From: Acholoe squamosa
Taxonomy: Eukaryota; Annelida; Polychaeta; Phyllodocida; Polynoidae
Length of the DNA stretch: 64,000 nucleotides
Assembly (NCBI GenBank): GCA_949317995.1
Contig: OX439046.1
Coordinates: forward strand, 55,841,774-55,905,773
Direction of reading: 5' to 3'
Shown: positions 24,056-33,867 of the stretch, piece by piece
Layout of the letters: each line of letters starts with the position of its first letter
Numbering within the stretch: position 1 is the stretch's first letter
Notes under the pieces: generated by a model
What the model saw: only the letters and a program-made list of their open reading frames with translations
What the model was told of the DNA's origin: nothing
Database searches by the model: none
Made by a program: the position numbers and the translations under genes

Positions 24056-25984
24056 TTGCTGCATCAACCAGTAAAGGTCACCACTACTCAGTCCAGAAAG
24101 GATGGAGACCAAAAGGAAGAACAGAAGTCTCAAGACAAGCAGGTAGAAGAAGCCAAAAGTTATGCATGTGGGCAATCGAATGTTGAAAGCACAAAGGTTG
24201 CCTTACCTATAGTTTCTGTGTATGTCAGAGGGAAAGGTCAGACTAATTACACACGCATATATGCTCTGCTTGATCCAGGAAGTAACAAGACCTTCTGTTC
24301 AAAGGACTTGGTCCAGAAACTTGACCTTAAAGGACAAACAACCTGTCTGTCCCTAGAAACCCTTGGTGAAGGTAAAAGCACAGATGCCCTAGAAGTTTCC
24401 CTGGAAGTGACAGCCACTACAGGCCCCAAGAAGAAACGCAAAGTGGTTCAGCTGGAAAAGGTCTATGCACTGGCCAGGTTCCCTAACCTAAGGGACAACA
24501 TACCATCTGCAGCAGACGTTAAGAAATGGGATCACCTTAAAGATTTGACATTGTTCCCGAAGGAGAAGTCAGATGTCACTCTACTCATTGGGCAAGATGT
24601 CCCAAGTGCTCTGATTCAACTTGAAGTTAGACAGGGAAGAGAGGGTGAACCTTATGCCACTAGAACAAGTCTAGGATGGACACTCAATGGACCGCTACAA
24701 AGTGGGAATCCAAAAGACCCTGCTCTCTGTCATTTCATACAGGCCAATCAAGGACCAGAAGTAAGCTTAGAAGCTCAAGTGGAGCAGTTCTGGAAGCTGG
24801 ACGTGGGTCAGACTTTAGCTGGTAGCCTTCCACAAATGTCACAAGATGACAAAAGAGTTCTTGATGTATGGAATAAGTCTATCCGGCTCAAAGATAGACA
24901 TTATGAGATGGACATACCCTTTAAGGTTACACCTCCAGAGCTACAAGACAACAAGAAAATGGCAGAAAAACGCCTACAAAGCCTTGGAAGAAGACTATCC
25001 AAGAACCCTGAACTTCATAGCCTTTATAAGGCAGGGATAGAAGACTTAGTCCAGAAAGGATATGCTGAACCTGTTCAGGAGGATGAGAATGATCAAGGTA
25101 ATGGAATCAAGTGGTACATTCCTCACCATTCTGTCACAAGCCCAAACAAGCCAGGAAAGCTTCGAACCGTCTTTGATTGTGCAGCAGAATATGATGGAAC
25201 ATCACTGAACAAACAAGTGCTGCAGGGCCCTGATATGACCAACAAACTTATTGGTGTGCTTCTAAGATTTAGGGAAGACCAAGTAGCAATCATGGGAGAT
25301 ATAGAAGCCATGTTCCATCAAGTGCGAGTATCTCCGCAGCATAGAGATGTACTAAGGTTCTTGTGGTGGAAAGATGGTAACCCTGATCTTCCCCTAGAGA
25401 CTTACAGAATGGCAGTACATTTGTTTGGTGGGGTATGGAGCCCCAGCTGTGCAAGCTTTGCTCTTAAACGTACAGCTGAAGACCACAAGACAGAGTTCAG
25501 TGAAGAAACAGTGAAAACTGTAATAGAAAACTTCTATGCTGATGACTGCCTTAAATCAGTATCGACTGTGGATCAAGCAAAGAAGCTGGTGAGTGATCTC
25601 TGTCAGCTGTTGAACCTTGGAGGTTTCAGGCTCACCAAATGGATCTCTAACAGCAAGGAGGTAATAGAATCCATTCCAACTGAAGAGAGAGCTAAAGAAG
25701 TAAAAGACCTTGACCTTGACTCAGCAGCACTTCCTGTGGAGAGAGCACTAGGTGTCCAATGGGATACTCAAGAAGACATATTCAGCATCAAGATCAAGCA
25801 GAAGGAAGCAACCTTCACCAGAAGAGGTCTTCTCAGAGTGGTCAGTTCTGTGTATGATCCACTGGGATTTGTAAGCCCATTCATACTTCTAGCAAAGAAG
25901 ATATTCCAAGATGAGTGTAAAAGAGATAAAGGATGGGATGATAAACTGGAGCCTGACAATGCAAGGAAATGGAAAAGTGGTTAG
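24056..25984 (+). pseudogene. pol: BEL/Pao pol, first part: protease and reverse transcriptase
   Basis: The frame continues from gag beyond the fold-back element. An aspartic-protease site reads ALLDPGSNKTF (DPG instead of the usual DSG/DTG) near nt 24270. The RT palm includes VAIMGDIEAMFHQV near 25290 and FYADDCLKS (catalytic YADD) near 25535. The region up to 25970 is the RT thumb and connection to RNase H. The frame ends at 25984 because one base appears missing just before it. The next frame begins within the same conserved segment, so this is a frameshift mutation, not a natural gene boundary. Confidence 0.9.
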
Positions 25985-28110
25985 AAGACTTGCAACAATT
26001 GGAAGAGTTCAAGGTGAGACGTTGCCTTGTGCCGCAAGACTTTGGCAAATGTGTAACAATCGAACTTCACCACTTCTCTGATGCTTCAGAGGAAGCATAT
26101 GGCACAGCTTCCTATCTGTGCATGGTCAATGAACAAGGAGAGCTTCACTGCTCATTTCTGTTAAGCAAATCAAGACTTGCTCCCATCAAGCACATGACTA
26201 TTCCAAGACTAGAGCTATCAGCAGCTGTGGTTGCTGTCAAGATGGATAGCCTGCTCCGTAGAGAGCTATGCCTGGAAATCGGTGAATCCATCTTTTGGAC
26301 TGACAGCATGATCGTCTTACAGTATATCAAGAATACTACCAAGAGGTTCCAGACTTTTGTTGCTAACAGAGTTGCAGTTATCCATGATGGATCATTGCCA
26401 AGTCAATACAGGTATGTAGACACCAAGTCCAACCCAGCTGATGATGCTTCTCGTGGTATCAGTGCCAAAGAAATCCTGCGTAGCAAAAGGTGGAAACAGG
26501 GGCCGGACTTCTTGTGGAAGGATGAGTCCCAGTGGCCAGATGTACCTCCAAGATCCCCTGACCTACTAGATGATGACCAAGAAGTCAAGAAGGAAGCCAA
26601 GGTGTGTGTCACCCTCACTGAAACAGAAGATCACTTGGAACAAATGTTCAAGAGGTATTCAAGCTGGTACCGTCTAAAAAAGGCTGTTGCTTGGCTAAGT
26701 TGCTTTGTTCAATGGCTCAAAAAGGGAAAGCCTAAACTCAAATCTGATCTCAGTGTGGAAGAGCTACAAAGGGCTGAGAAAGACATTATCAGATATGTAC
26801 AAAGGACATCTTATGCAGATGAGCTCAGAAGCCTAAAATCAGGCAAACAAGTCTCACAAAGGAGCTCCATCTACAAACTAGATCCGTTCAAAGATGCTGA
26901 TAACATGCTCCGAGTGCAGGGCAGGCTCCAAAGTGCACCAATAACTGACTCTGCCAAACATCCTCTCATTTTGCCAAAGGACCATCATATTGCTGAACTC
27001 ATTGTGAGACACACACACGAGTGGACTTCCAGGCACTCAGGACGAGAGTATGTCCTGTCCAAGGTCAGAGAGAAATACTGGATACCACAAGGACGTCCCT
27101 TGGTAAACAAAGTGCTACAGAACTGTGTAATATGCAAGAAATTGAGAGGGAAGTTAGGTTTTCAGAGAATGGCAGACTTGCCTACAGACAGAGTCACACC
27201 TCACAAGCCACCCTTCACCTATACAGGAGTGGACTGTTTTGGCCCATTTTATGTCAAGAGGGGCCGGAGCCAGGAAAAGAGGTATGGTTGTCTATTCACC
27301 TGTTTGACCACAAGAGCCATACACATTGAAATCCTGAGCTCAATGGATGGGGACTCATTCATCAATTCCCTGATAAGGTTTATCGCTCGCAGAGGAGTTC
27401 CTGAAAAGATCAGATCAGACAATGGAACCAACTTTGTTGGTGGCAACAAGGAGCTGCAGGAGTCAATACAGAAGTGGAATGAAGATCACAAGACAAAGGA
27501 GAGTCTTCTGATCAGAGAAATCAAGTGGGAGTTCAACCCACCAGCTGCATCCCACATGGGTGGAGTATGGGAAAGACAAATCAGGACAGTGCGCAAGGTA
27601 TTGAATTCCATACTCAAAGATCAAGTCCTTGATGATGAGAGGTTAAGCACAGTATTCTGTGAAGTTGAATACATTGTCAATGGTAGACCTTTGACCCCTG
27701 TATCAGATGACCCAAAGGACTTGAAACCTCTAACCCCAAATGACTTGCTTCAACTAGGTGTAGGACTCAGAGCTTCCCCAGGAACCTTCCAAAAGGAAGA
27801 CATGTATGGTCGTAGGTGGAGGCATGTACAGTACCTGGCAGACCAGTTCTGGAAACGGTGGGTAAAAGAGTATCTCCCTACACTGCAGCTTAGACAGAAA
27901 TGGTTAGACACAAAGAGAAATATCCAATCTGATGATGTTGTATTGGTTATGGATGAAAATCTACCTAGAAATAGTTGGCCACTTGCCCATGTTGTCAAAA
28001 CCTTCCCAGGTAAAGATGGTCTAGTTAGATCTGTTGAGGTCAAAACTGCTACAAATGTACTTGTCAGACCAATTGATAAAGTTTGTCTGCTTGAGTCAGT
28101 CACATCATAA
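25969..28110 (+). CDS. pol: BEL/Pao pol, second part: RNase H and integrase
   Basis: RNase H starts with HHFSDASEEAYG (nt about 26070) and includes an LELSAAVVAV block and a TDS motif near 26300. An HHCC-type zinc-binding region is followed by the integrase core: GVDCFGPF (first Asp), IRSDNGTNF (second Asp) and SHMGGVWERQIR (Glu). The C-terminal WPLAHV and VRSVEV blocks match the DUF5641 tail of BEL elements. The frame is intact to its stop at 28110. It is linked to the preceding frame by a one-base shift. Confidence 0.93.
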   Translation: MEKWLEDLQQLEEFKVRRCLVPQDFGKCVTIELHHFSDASEEAYGTASYLCMVNEQGELHCSFLLSKSRLAPIKHMTIPRLELSAAVVAVKMDSLLRRELCLEIGESIFWTDSMIVLQYIKNTTKRFQTFVANRVAVIHDGSLPSQYRYVDTKSNPADDASRGISAKEILRSKRWKQGPDFLWKDESQWPDVPPRSPDLLDDDQEVKKEAKVCVTLTETEDHLEQMFKRYSSWYRLKKAVAWLSCFVQWLKKGKPKLKSDLSVEELQRAEKDIIRYVQRTSYADELRSLKSGKQVSQRSSIYKLDPFKDADNMLRVQGRLQSAPITDSAKHPLILPKDHHIAELIVRHTHEWTSRHSGREYVLSKVREKYWIPQGRPLVNKVLQNCVICKKLRGKLGFQRMADLPTDRVTPHKPPFTYTGVDCFGPFYVKRGRSQEKRYGCLFTCLTTRAIHIEILSSMDGDSFINSLIRFIARRGVPEKIRSDNGTNFVGGNKELQESIQKWNEDHKTKESLLIREIKWEFNPPAASHMGGVWERQIRTVRKVLNSILKDQVLDDERLSTVFCEVEYIVNGRPLTPVSDDPKDLKPLTPNDLLQLGVGLRASPGTFQKEDMYGRRWRHVQYLADQFWKRWVKEYLPTLQLRQKWLDTKRNIQSDDVVLVMDENLPRNSWPLAHVVKTFPGKDGLVRSVEVKTATNVLVRPIDKVCLLESVTS

Positions 28111-28340
28111 ATGTCAGATTGAGTTGTGTTTGTAAATAAAGATGTCAGATTTGATGTAATATTTGAGTCAAAGATGCATATTGTACCAACATTATAAGAG
28201 GTATATGAGACATTGTCATTTCATATTGTATAAGGTTTGTACTATTATCATTTGTTTCTGTTCATGTTTGAACTGTGTTTCTTGATATTGTATGAATAAA
28301 GTAAAAGGTTTGTAAATGTTCACTTCTAAGGTTCACATTT

Positions 28341-28353
28341 AAGGGGCCAGGAA
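28341..28353 (+). promoter_or_regulatory. polypurine tract of the BEL element
   Basis: AAGGGGCCAGGAA lies immediately before the 3' LTR and would prime plus-strand DNA synthesis. Confidence 0.7.
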
Positions 28354-28453
28354 TGTAGTGTAAGATTGAGAATGGTATAGGATTGTATGGATCATGTTAG
28401 AACATTCTAGAATAGTGTAGCATAAGCTTGCTTGTGTGTGGTTCATGGTGATG
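28354..28453 (+). repeat. 3' LTR of the BEL element, first 100 bp
   Basis: Identical to the start of 20561-21225 up to GGTTCATGGTGATG, where the Ty3/Gypsy element is inserted. The rest of this LTR resumes at 33303. The two pieces together total 665 bp after removing the 5-bp TSD, the same length as the 5' LTR. Confidence 0.96.
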
Positions 28454-28615
28454 TGATGTATTGTAGGGTGTAGATTATTGTATAATCATGTATTTTAATG
28501 AAGAACTGACTCAGGGACAAGTGTAGACGTTCAGGCCGGAAGTAGAGGTGTCTCACTGTCTTTATTTAACCTTGTAATGTTTACGTTATCCGGTGGAGTT
28601 TTCGCGGTCACAACA
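28454..28615 (-). repeat. 3' LTR of the nested Ty3/Gypsy element (162 bp)
   Basis: Matches 33136-33297 base for base by eye. Very short for a Gypsy LTR. Confidence 0.95.
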
Positions 28616-28746
28616 TATCTCCCTTTCTCAAACCAGATACGGAGTATCGTAATACATATAATATCAACACCAGTAGTAAATGAAACATAGCACAACAATC
28701 TTTGTTGATATCAATATGAAAAATGAACTCGCAGTCTATATGTTAT

Positions 28747-31700
28747 TTATGTCTCATAATCGTTGAGTCTCTGTGGAGGGCGCCTAATGCGTGCTCCACG
28801 TCTTTGGACGTTTTCATTAGGGACCGGCTGTGCCACCCTAGGTACATTGTTTTCATTTTGGACTGGTTGTGCCTGCTGTGGCATAACTGGTAAAGGTTGA
28901 ATGTTCTCATCGTTTTCTGCCAACATGTCCATGTGGTACCAGTCATCAAACTCATACTCATTATTTTTGACTTGGACCTTGCACAACCTAGAAGAGTTCC
29001 ATTTCTTACCATCTTCTAACATTATACAATTACCATTTACCTGTTTCACCTTTAGAGGTTTTGAATATCTCATCCCCCCTTTTAAAACATGCCTTGGATT
29101 TCTTACCCGGACATAATCTCCGACACCAATCTGGTGTTCCTTGACACCAGGCTTGCTGTCAAACTTTGCCTTATAGCTGGCTTGAGCAGCATCTACTTTT
29201 GCTTTAACATTTTTATGATGAACATTTTCATCTTTGGATTGGAGTATTTGAACCTTAGTGCGTACCTGTCTACCTCGCATTAGCTCGAATGGAGTCTTAC
29301 CTGTAATACCATTTGGTGTCGCATGATACGCTACTAACCTTTCCCTAACAGCCTCAGTAGGAGTCTTACCCTCAAGTTTACCAATTTGAATTCCCTCCTT
29401 TATTGTACGGTTCATTCTCTCAACTAGGCCATTGGCCTGTGGATGGTACAAAGCAACCCTGCAATGTGTTATATTGCGTTCTGAAAGAAAAGACTTCATT
29501 TCTCGTGAACAAAATTGTACACCATTATCTGTAACAAGATATTCAGGAAAACCTTCGCTTGCAAAAACCATGATAAGAAAGTCCTTGACTTTGGCAGTTG
29601 TCACCTCAGTGACAAATGAGACTTCACACCATTTAGAATAGTAATCTACTAATACAATGGCGAATTTGTACTTTGTATTAGGAAATGGACCAACAATATC
29701 CATAGCAACCTTTTGCCACACTCTCTCGGGTAGCGGAACTGGGGTGAGTGGTGGCGTATGAAAAGTATAAGGTTTGTCACTCGCAATGCAATATGTGCAG
29801 TTTTTCACAGTCTGTTCTATGTGGCGATCCATTGATGGCCACCAATAGTACTGGCGTAGCCTCCGTTTAACCATTGTCATACCGAAGTGTCCTTCATGGG
29901 CGAGCTGTATCACTCTGGCCTGTAGTGAGTCAGGAATGATGAGGCGCTCACCTCTGCGTAACATACCGCCCTCAAAGGACAGTTCATTAGCAACACTATG
30001 AAACTTAGCCACCTCACTTGGAAGTGACTTTACTGAAGGCCATGAAGATATAGTGTACTCAATAACACTTTGCAAGTTGGTGTCATTTTTAACGGCATCC
30101 CGCAGTTCATTTGCGGTAATGACACCATTCGTAACTTCCTGTATGTGTGCAATACTCTCATCCATGGGAGAATCATGGCAGAACTCATCAGGAGATCCTG
30201 GTACCGGAAGGCGTGATAGACAGTCAGCTATCTTGTTATTGGCACCGGGAACATACGTAGCATGGAAGTTGTACTCAAGCAGTCGTGCAGACCACCTGTT
30301 GATCCTGGGACTTGTTCTGTCGGATGAGAAACCTTTTGTCGTTAGTATGTCAATCAAAGGTTTATGATCAGTACGTAGTGTATAGGGTATTCCCCAGAGG
30401 AATGTGCGCAGGCGCTGAGATGCCCAATAGCATGCTAGCATCTCTCTTTCAATGGTAGAGTACCTTTTCTCAGCGTCTGACAACGTGCGTGAGATGAAAG
30501 CAATAATTTTCTCCGAACCACCACTGACCTGAGACAGTACGGCACCAAGACCGTACCCACTTGCATCTGTAGTAACAATCGTCTCAACAGAGTCAGAAGT
30601 GTCGAATGCATGTATAAGTGGTTTTGACATGATTTCGGATTTCAGATCCGAGAATATCTGGTCATGCAATTTCTCCCACTTGAAGTTTACATCCTTCTTC
30701 AGGATTTCTCGTAGTGGAACAACTTTTGAAGCAAAGTTCTGGATAAACTTAGACATATACTCGCACAAACCCAAGAATGAACGAAGTTGATCCTTGTTCT
30801 CAGGAGTCGGAGCATCCATGACTGCATGTACTAGGTCGTCCTTTGGTCGAATACCCTCGTGTGTAATTGTATGTCCGAGGTACTCAACCGACTGGACTCT
30901 GAACTGGCACTTCTCCTTGCTTACCGTAAGTCCATGGTGTCGCAAGCGAGTAAGCACTGTTCGCAGAATGTCATCATGCTCTGTCTGGGTTTTTGCATAG
31001 ACCAGAACGTCATCTTGAAAGTAACGGACTCCTGTAGTGTCCTTGAAAATATGGTGCATCATACGCTGGAACAGCGAAGAGGCTGACGCTAGCCCAAATG
31101 GAACTCGAGTGTAGCGGTAAAGTCCATCTGGGGTGATGAAGGCAGTAATGTCTTTAGATTTCTCAGTGAGCGGAATCTGGTGGTAAGCAGAACTGAGATC
31201 TAATTTTGTGAAGATCTTAGCATCTCCCAGTGTGCTAAGCATTTCATGGATGTTAGGTATGGGGTGCGTTTCAACGACAATTTTCGAATTGACGTCCTTA
31301 AGATCGACACATATGCGAATGCGGCCATTACTTTTCTTTGCAATTACTATGGGTGAAACCCATTCGGAAGCCTCAATAGGCTCTATCATACCTAAATCCT
31401 GTAGTCTCTGAAGTTCTTTGGTGAGGGCAGGTCGTACGGATAGTGGAACATTGCGCACTCGGTGCTGGACGGGAACTTCACCCTCTTTCCAGCGAATATC
31501 GTGTGTAAAGTATTTTGCTGCTTTAGTCGCACTCTCATCAAAGACGTCTGAGAACTCTTCAACGAAGCTCGGTGCTGTGTGTAGAACTGGTTGCGACAAA
31601 GTTGGGTCAAGCACAATTGAAAGCTTGCATTGGGTAGGCCAACCAATAATAGTGGCACCTTTCTTAGATACATATACCTTTTCTGTAGTGGACCGCTCCT

Positions 31701-32079
31701 TGTACTGAATGGTTGCCTTGAAAAAACCATGAATGGTAATGGGAATGCCCTCGTAACCACCAGGATGAATATCACTCTTATGTAGCGGACAGTGACTGAA
31801 TAGCGAGTCGTAAAGCGACTTTGGCAATATAGTGTACATGGAACCGGAGTCGACAAGAATATGTACGGAAACCCCTTCAATAAGTATGTCACACCGTGGC
31901 ATCTGACTGTCATGTATAGAATTAATCGTAAGGACCACTTGCTGTAACTCATCGTCGACTTGGTTTACCTGTCCGCTAAAACATACACTGGCAAAATGTC
32001 CTACTTTCTGACATTTGGTGCATTTTTTACCTATGGCCTTACAGTTAGGGTCATTGGCGTAATGATCAGGGGAACCACA
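28747..32079 (-). CDS. pol: Ty3/Gypsy pol: protease, RT, RNase H, integrase
   Basis: The frame is open from the codon after the gag TGA (32079) to the stop at 28747. Its first residues complete a CCHC knuckle and a second KCTKCQKVGHFASVC knuckle. The protease site is HILVDSGSMYTILP. In the RT, the YxDD box reads FQDD (VRYFQDDVLVYA). RNase H has TTDASGYGLGAVL and YSTIEREMLA. The integrase has HEGHFGMTMVKRRL...C-x2-C, MDIVGPF, TDNGVQF and HPQANGLVERMNRTIKEG. The C-terminus has GVGDYVRVRNPR and a conserved tail without chromodomain. All catalytic residues seen are intact. Confidence 0.96.
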   Translation of the reverse strand, partial: CGSPDHYANDPNCKAIGKKCTKCQKVGHFASVCFSGQVNQVDDELQQVVLTINSIHDSQMPRCDILIEGVSVHILVDSGSMYTILPKSLYDSLFSHCPLHKSDIHPGGYEGIPITIHGFFKATIQYKERSTTEKVYVSKKGATIIGWPTQCKLSIVLDPTLSQPVLHTAPSFVEEFSDVFDESATKAAKYFTHDIRWKEGEVPVQHRVRNVPLSVRPALTKELQRLQDLGMIEPIEASEWVSPIVIAKKSNGRIRICVDLKDVNSKIVVETHPIPNIHEMLSTLGDAKIFTKLDLSSAYHQIPLTEKSKDITAFITPDGLYRYTRVPFGLASASSLFQRMMHHIFKDTTGVRYFQDDVLVYAKTQTEHDDILRTVLTRLRHHGLTVSKEKCQFRVQSVEYLGHTITHEGIRPKDDLVHAVMDAPTPENKDQLRSFLGLCEYMSKFIQNFASKVVPLREILKKDVNFKWEKLHDQIFSDLKSEIMSKPLIHAFDTSDSVETIVTTDASGYGLGAVLSQVSGGSEKIIAFISRTLSDAEKRYSTIEREMLACYWASQRLRTFLWGIPYTLRTDHKPLIDILTTKGFSSDRTSPRINRWSARLLEYNFHATYVPGANNKIADCLSRLPVPGSPDEFCHDSPMDESIAHIQEVTNGVITANELRDAVKNDTNLQSVIEYTISSWPSVKSLPSEVAKFHSVANELSFEGGMLRRGERLIIPDSLQARVIQLAHEGHFGMTMVKRRLRQYYWWPSMDRHIEQTVKNCTYCIASDKPYTFHTPPLTPVPLPERVWQKVAMDIVGPFPNTKYKFAIVLVDYYSKWCEVSFVTEVTTAKVKDFLIMVFASEGFPEYLVTDNGVQFCSREMKSFLSERNITHCRVALYHPQANGLVERMNRTIKEGIQIGKLEGKTPTEAVRERLVAYHATPNGITGKTPFELMRGRQVRTKVQILQSKDENVHHKNVKAKVDAAQASYKAKFDSKPGVKEHQIGVGDYVRVRNPRHVLKGGMRYSKPLKVKQVNGNCIMLEDGKKWNSSRLCKVQVKNNEYEFDDWYHMDMLAENDENIQPLPVMPQQAQPVQNENNVPRVAQPVPNENVQRRGARIRRPPQRLNDYET

Positions 32080-32775
32080 TCAATAACATCTACCTTTCGT
32101 AGGTTTACTTTTTGGGGCACCCTGCTGACTGGCCTTTTGTACGTTACCAGGATTCTGCTTTTTACCTTTGTATTTCCCTTTTACTGAGTTCACTGTATCA
32201 TCAAAGGTGGAACTGTTTGTCGCCTGTGCATTTTTTGAAGCACTTTCAATTCTTTTTGCAATTTGAATGGCCCTATCTAGTTCAAGATCATCTTCAGCAT
32301 AGAGTCTCTCTTTAATTTTGTGACTGCTCACCTTTTCTATCAGCTGATCACACACAGCTTCATCCAGAAAATCACCGAAATCACATGTAGAAGCTAGATC
32401 TCTAAGAGCGGCGACAAATTCGGAAATAGTCTCACCAGGTTTCTGTTTCCTCAGCCTGAAAATAGCTCTCTCAGACCTTTTGTGCTTTGAAGTTTTGAAC
32501 TCATTTCCCATTTTCAATTTTGCCTTGTCTAAATCAGTGGCTGCAGCTGGGTAATTTGGAAGTTCTTTTAATTTGGTATACCTCCTCTGACCTTCAGTAC
32601 CCAGATAATGTAGTAAAATGCACACTTGCCTTTTTATGGGCACCTTGTCAATGTCAGGGGAAGCCTGTAGAAAATTGTCAAATAAATTTACCCACTCCTC
32701 CCATGGGATAGGAGGTCTGCCAGGCACATCCAGAAATTTTGGAATAGGGTCTAAGGGTATGTAAGCAGCAGTCAT
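32080..32775 (-). CDS. gag: Ty3/Gypsy gag (ends at TGA inside the first zinc knuckle)
   Basis: 231 codons. A capsid-like domain includes WEEWVNLFDNFLQ, LLHYLGTEGQRRY and the RLRKQKPGETISEFVAALRDLA block (retrotransposon gag family). A Lys-rich linker leads to a first CCHC knuckle whose second position is occupied by TGA at 32080-32082. The same frame then continues into pol without another stop. The stop is either a recent substitution (a CGA-to-TGA transition is the simplest route) or a readthrough signal. Without suppression the product lacks both knuckles. Confidence 0.92.
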   Translation of the reverse strand: MTAAYIPLDPIPKFLDVPGRPPIPWEEWVNLFDNFLQASPDIDKVPIKRQVCILLHYLGTEGQRRYTKLKELPNYPAAATDLDKAKLKMGNEFKTSKHKRSERAIFRLRKQKPGETISEFVAALRDLASTCDFGDFLDEAVCDQLIEKVSSHKIKERLYAEDDLELDRAIQIAKRIESASKNAQATNSSTFDDTVNSVKGKYKGKKQNPGNVQKASQQGAPKSKPTKGRCY

Positions 32776-33135
32776 GGTGAATATGTAGATCTAGTAGTAA
32801 TAGTGCAACACACTGTAGGTATAGCCAGTAGGCCTAGAAATGTACATGTATTTGTGGATTGGCACTAATTTCACCAAAGTTGGCACTACAAAATTGTCAG
32901 TATGCCACTGTCTCCCAACAACACTTGTAAATTGTAGATAGTCTGAAGCCAGTCTGTAAACCAGACTCAGGTGCAGTTTGTAGTAGTATTACACAATGTT
33001 GGGGCTGCAGTGAAATTTTGGAGCCAAAATTGATGTCACTTCACTCACCAATATTTCCACTTTGGAAGATCAGAAATGGCTCAAAATCACTTCCCTGATA
33101 TTCTCCAGCGTAGATTCTTTATCCTCGTCGCCATT
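32776..33135 (-). other. 5' untranslated leader of the Ty3/Gypsy element
   Basis: About 360 bases between LTR and gag start, with no open frame of note. It presumably holds the packaging and dimer signals. Confidence 0.7.
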
Positions 33136-33297
33136 TGATGTATTGTAGGGTGTAGATTATTGTATAATCATGTATTTTAATGAAGAACTGACTCAGGGAC
33201 AAGTGTAGACGTTCAGGCCGGAAGTAGAGGTGTCTCACTGTCTTTATTTAACCTTGTAATGTTTACGTTATCCGGTGGAGTTTTCGCGGTCACAACA
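33136..33297 (-). repeat. 5' LTR of the nested Ty3/Gypsy element (162 bp)
   Basis: Copy of 28454-28615. The internal region begins directly with TGGCGACGAGGATAAAG on the minus strand, the probable primer-binding site; I could not match it to a particular tRNA. Confidence 0.95.
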
Positions 33298-33302
33298 TGA
33301 TG

Positions 33303-33867
33303 TTAGTAGAATGTTCTGGAAACATATAGAACACCATGGTATGTGTAGGATCCATCCTTTGTCTTCCACATAATACAGGAACTTTCTAGAATTACTAATG
33401 CTATGATTTATAATGGCCTCCTTCTAGTTCCCCATTCATTCAACAACACTAAGTCAGACCTGACACATGGACATTATTGGATTACTTGCTGACATTGGAC
33501 TTTGTACCTGAGGACTATAGGAGGCAATATTCTTTGTATAGGTTACATCAAGGTTATACATGTACACAGGTTACATCAAGGTTATACATGTACACAGGTT
33601 ACCTCAAGGACACTGTACCTACTACATGTTAAAGACTATATCACCTGTGGATTATATTGTGCTACTGTGACATCTATAGGAAATAAGCATCTACCAGTGG
33701 GATTAGATCTCCTATGGACAATTTCTGTGTGACTGCAGGGCATTTATCAACTCTATGAGAGTACTTATGCACCTGTACCCTGCTGTTGTGTGGATTAAGG
33801 AATAAACAGTAGTAAGTTTAACTTGTCACAAGGACTTTGACTCAATTCATTGGCTTTGGCCACTACA
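33303..33867 (+). repeat. 3' LTR of the BEL element, remaining 565 bp
   Basis: Continues the LTR after the Gypsy insertion and ends CACTACA at 33867. It carries the same two tandem ACATCAAGGTTATAC units as the 5' LTR. Confidence 0.96.

Larger units (their letters stand above)
28454..33297 (-). mobile_element. Ty3/Gypsy retrotransposon inserted in the BEL 3' LTR
   Basis: Two 162-bp LTRs (28454-28615 and 33136-33297) appear identical by eye, starting TGATG and ending CAACA on the plus strand. A 5-bp TSD TGATG lies at 28449-28453 and 33298-33302. The order on the minus strand is gag, protease, RT, RNase H, integrase. A PPT-like AGAAAGGGAGATA precedes the 3' LTR, and a TGGCGACGAGG primer-site candidate follows the 5' LTR. 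Identical LTRs mean a very recent insertion. One in-frame TGA in the gag-pol frame is the only break seen. No chromodomain or env. Confidence 0.97.
20561..33867 (+). mobile_element. BEL/Pao LTR retrotransposon, with two nested insertions
   Basis: Two 665-bp LTRs (20561-21225; 28354-28453 plus 33303-33867) begin TGTAGTG and end CACTACA. They flank a gag-pol coding region in BEL/Pao order (gag, protease, RT, RNase H, integrase). A 5-bp TSD CTACT flanks the element (20556-20560, 33868-33872), and the 172-bp satellite resumes after it. The LTRs differ at few positions (for example AAGGG/AATGG), so the copy is young. Still, gag carries a stop and a frameshift and pol a frameshift, so it is not autonomous. 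A fold-back element (23564-24050) and a Ty3/Gypsy element (28454-33297) inserted later. Confidence 0.96.

Noticed and set aside
23480..24056. Phe/Ser/Val-rich frames on both strands (FRKKYF, SARSIFVSA repeats)
   Set aside because: They are the 21-bp arm repeats of the fold-back element read in different frames.
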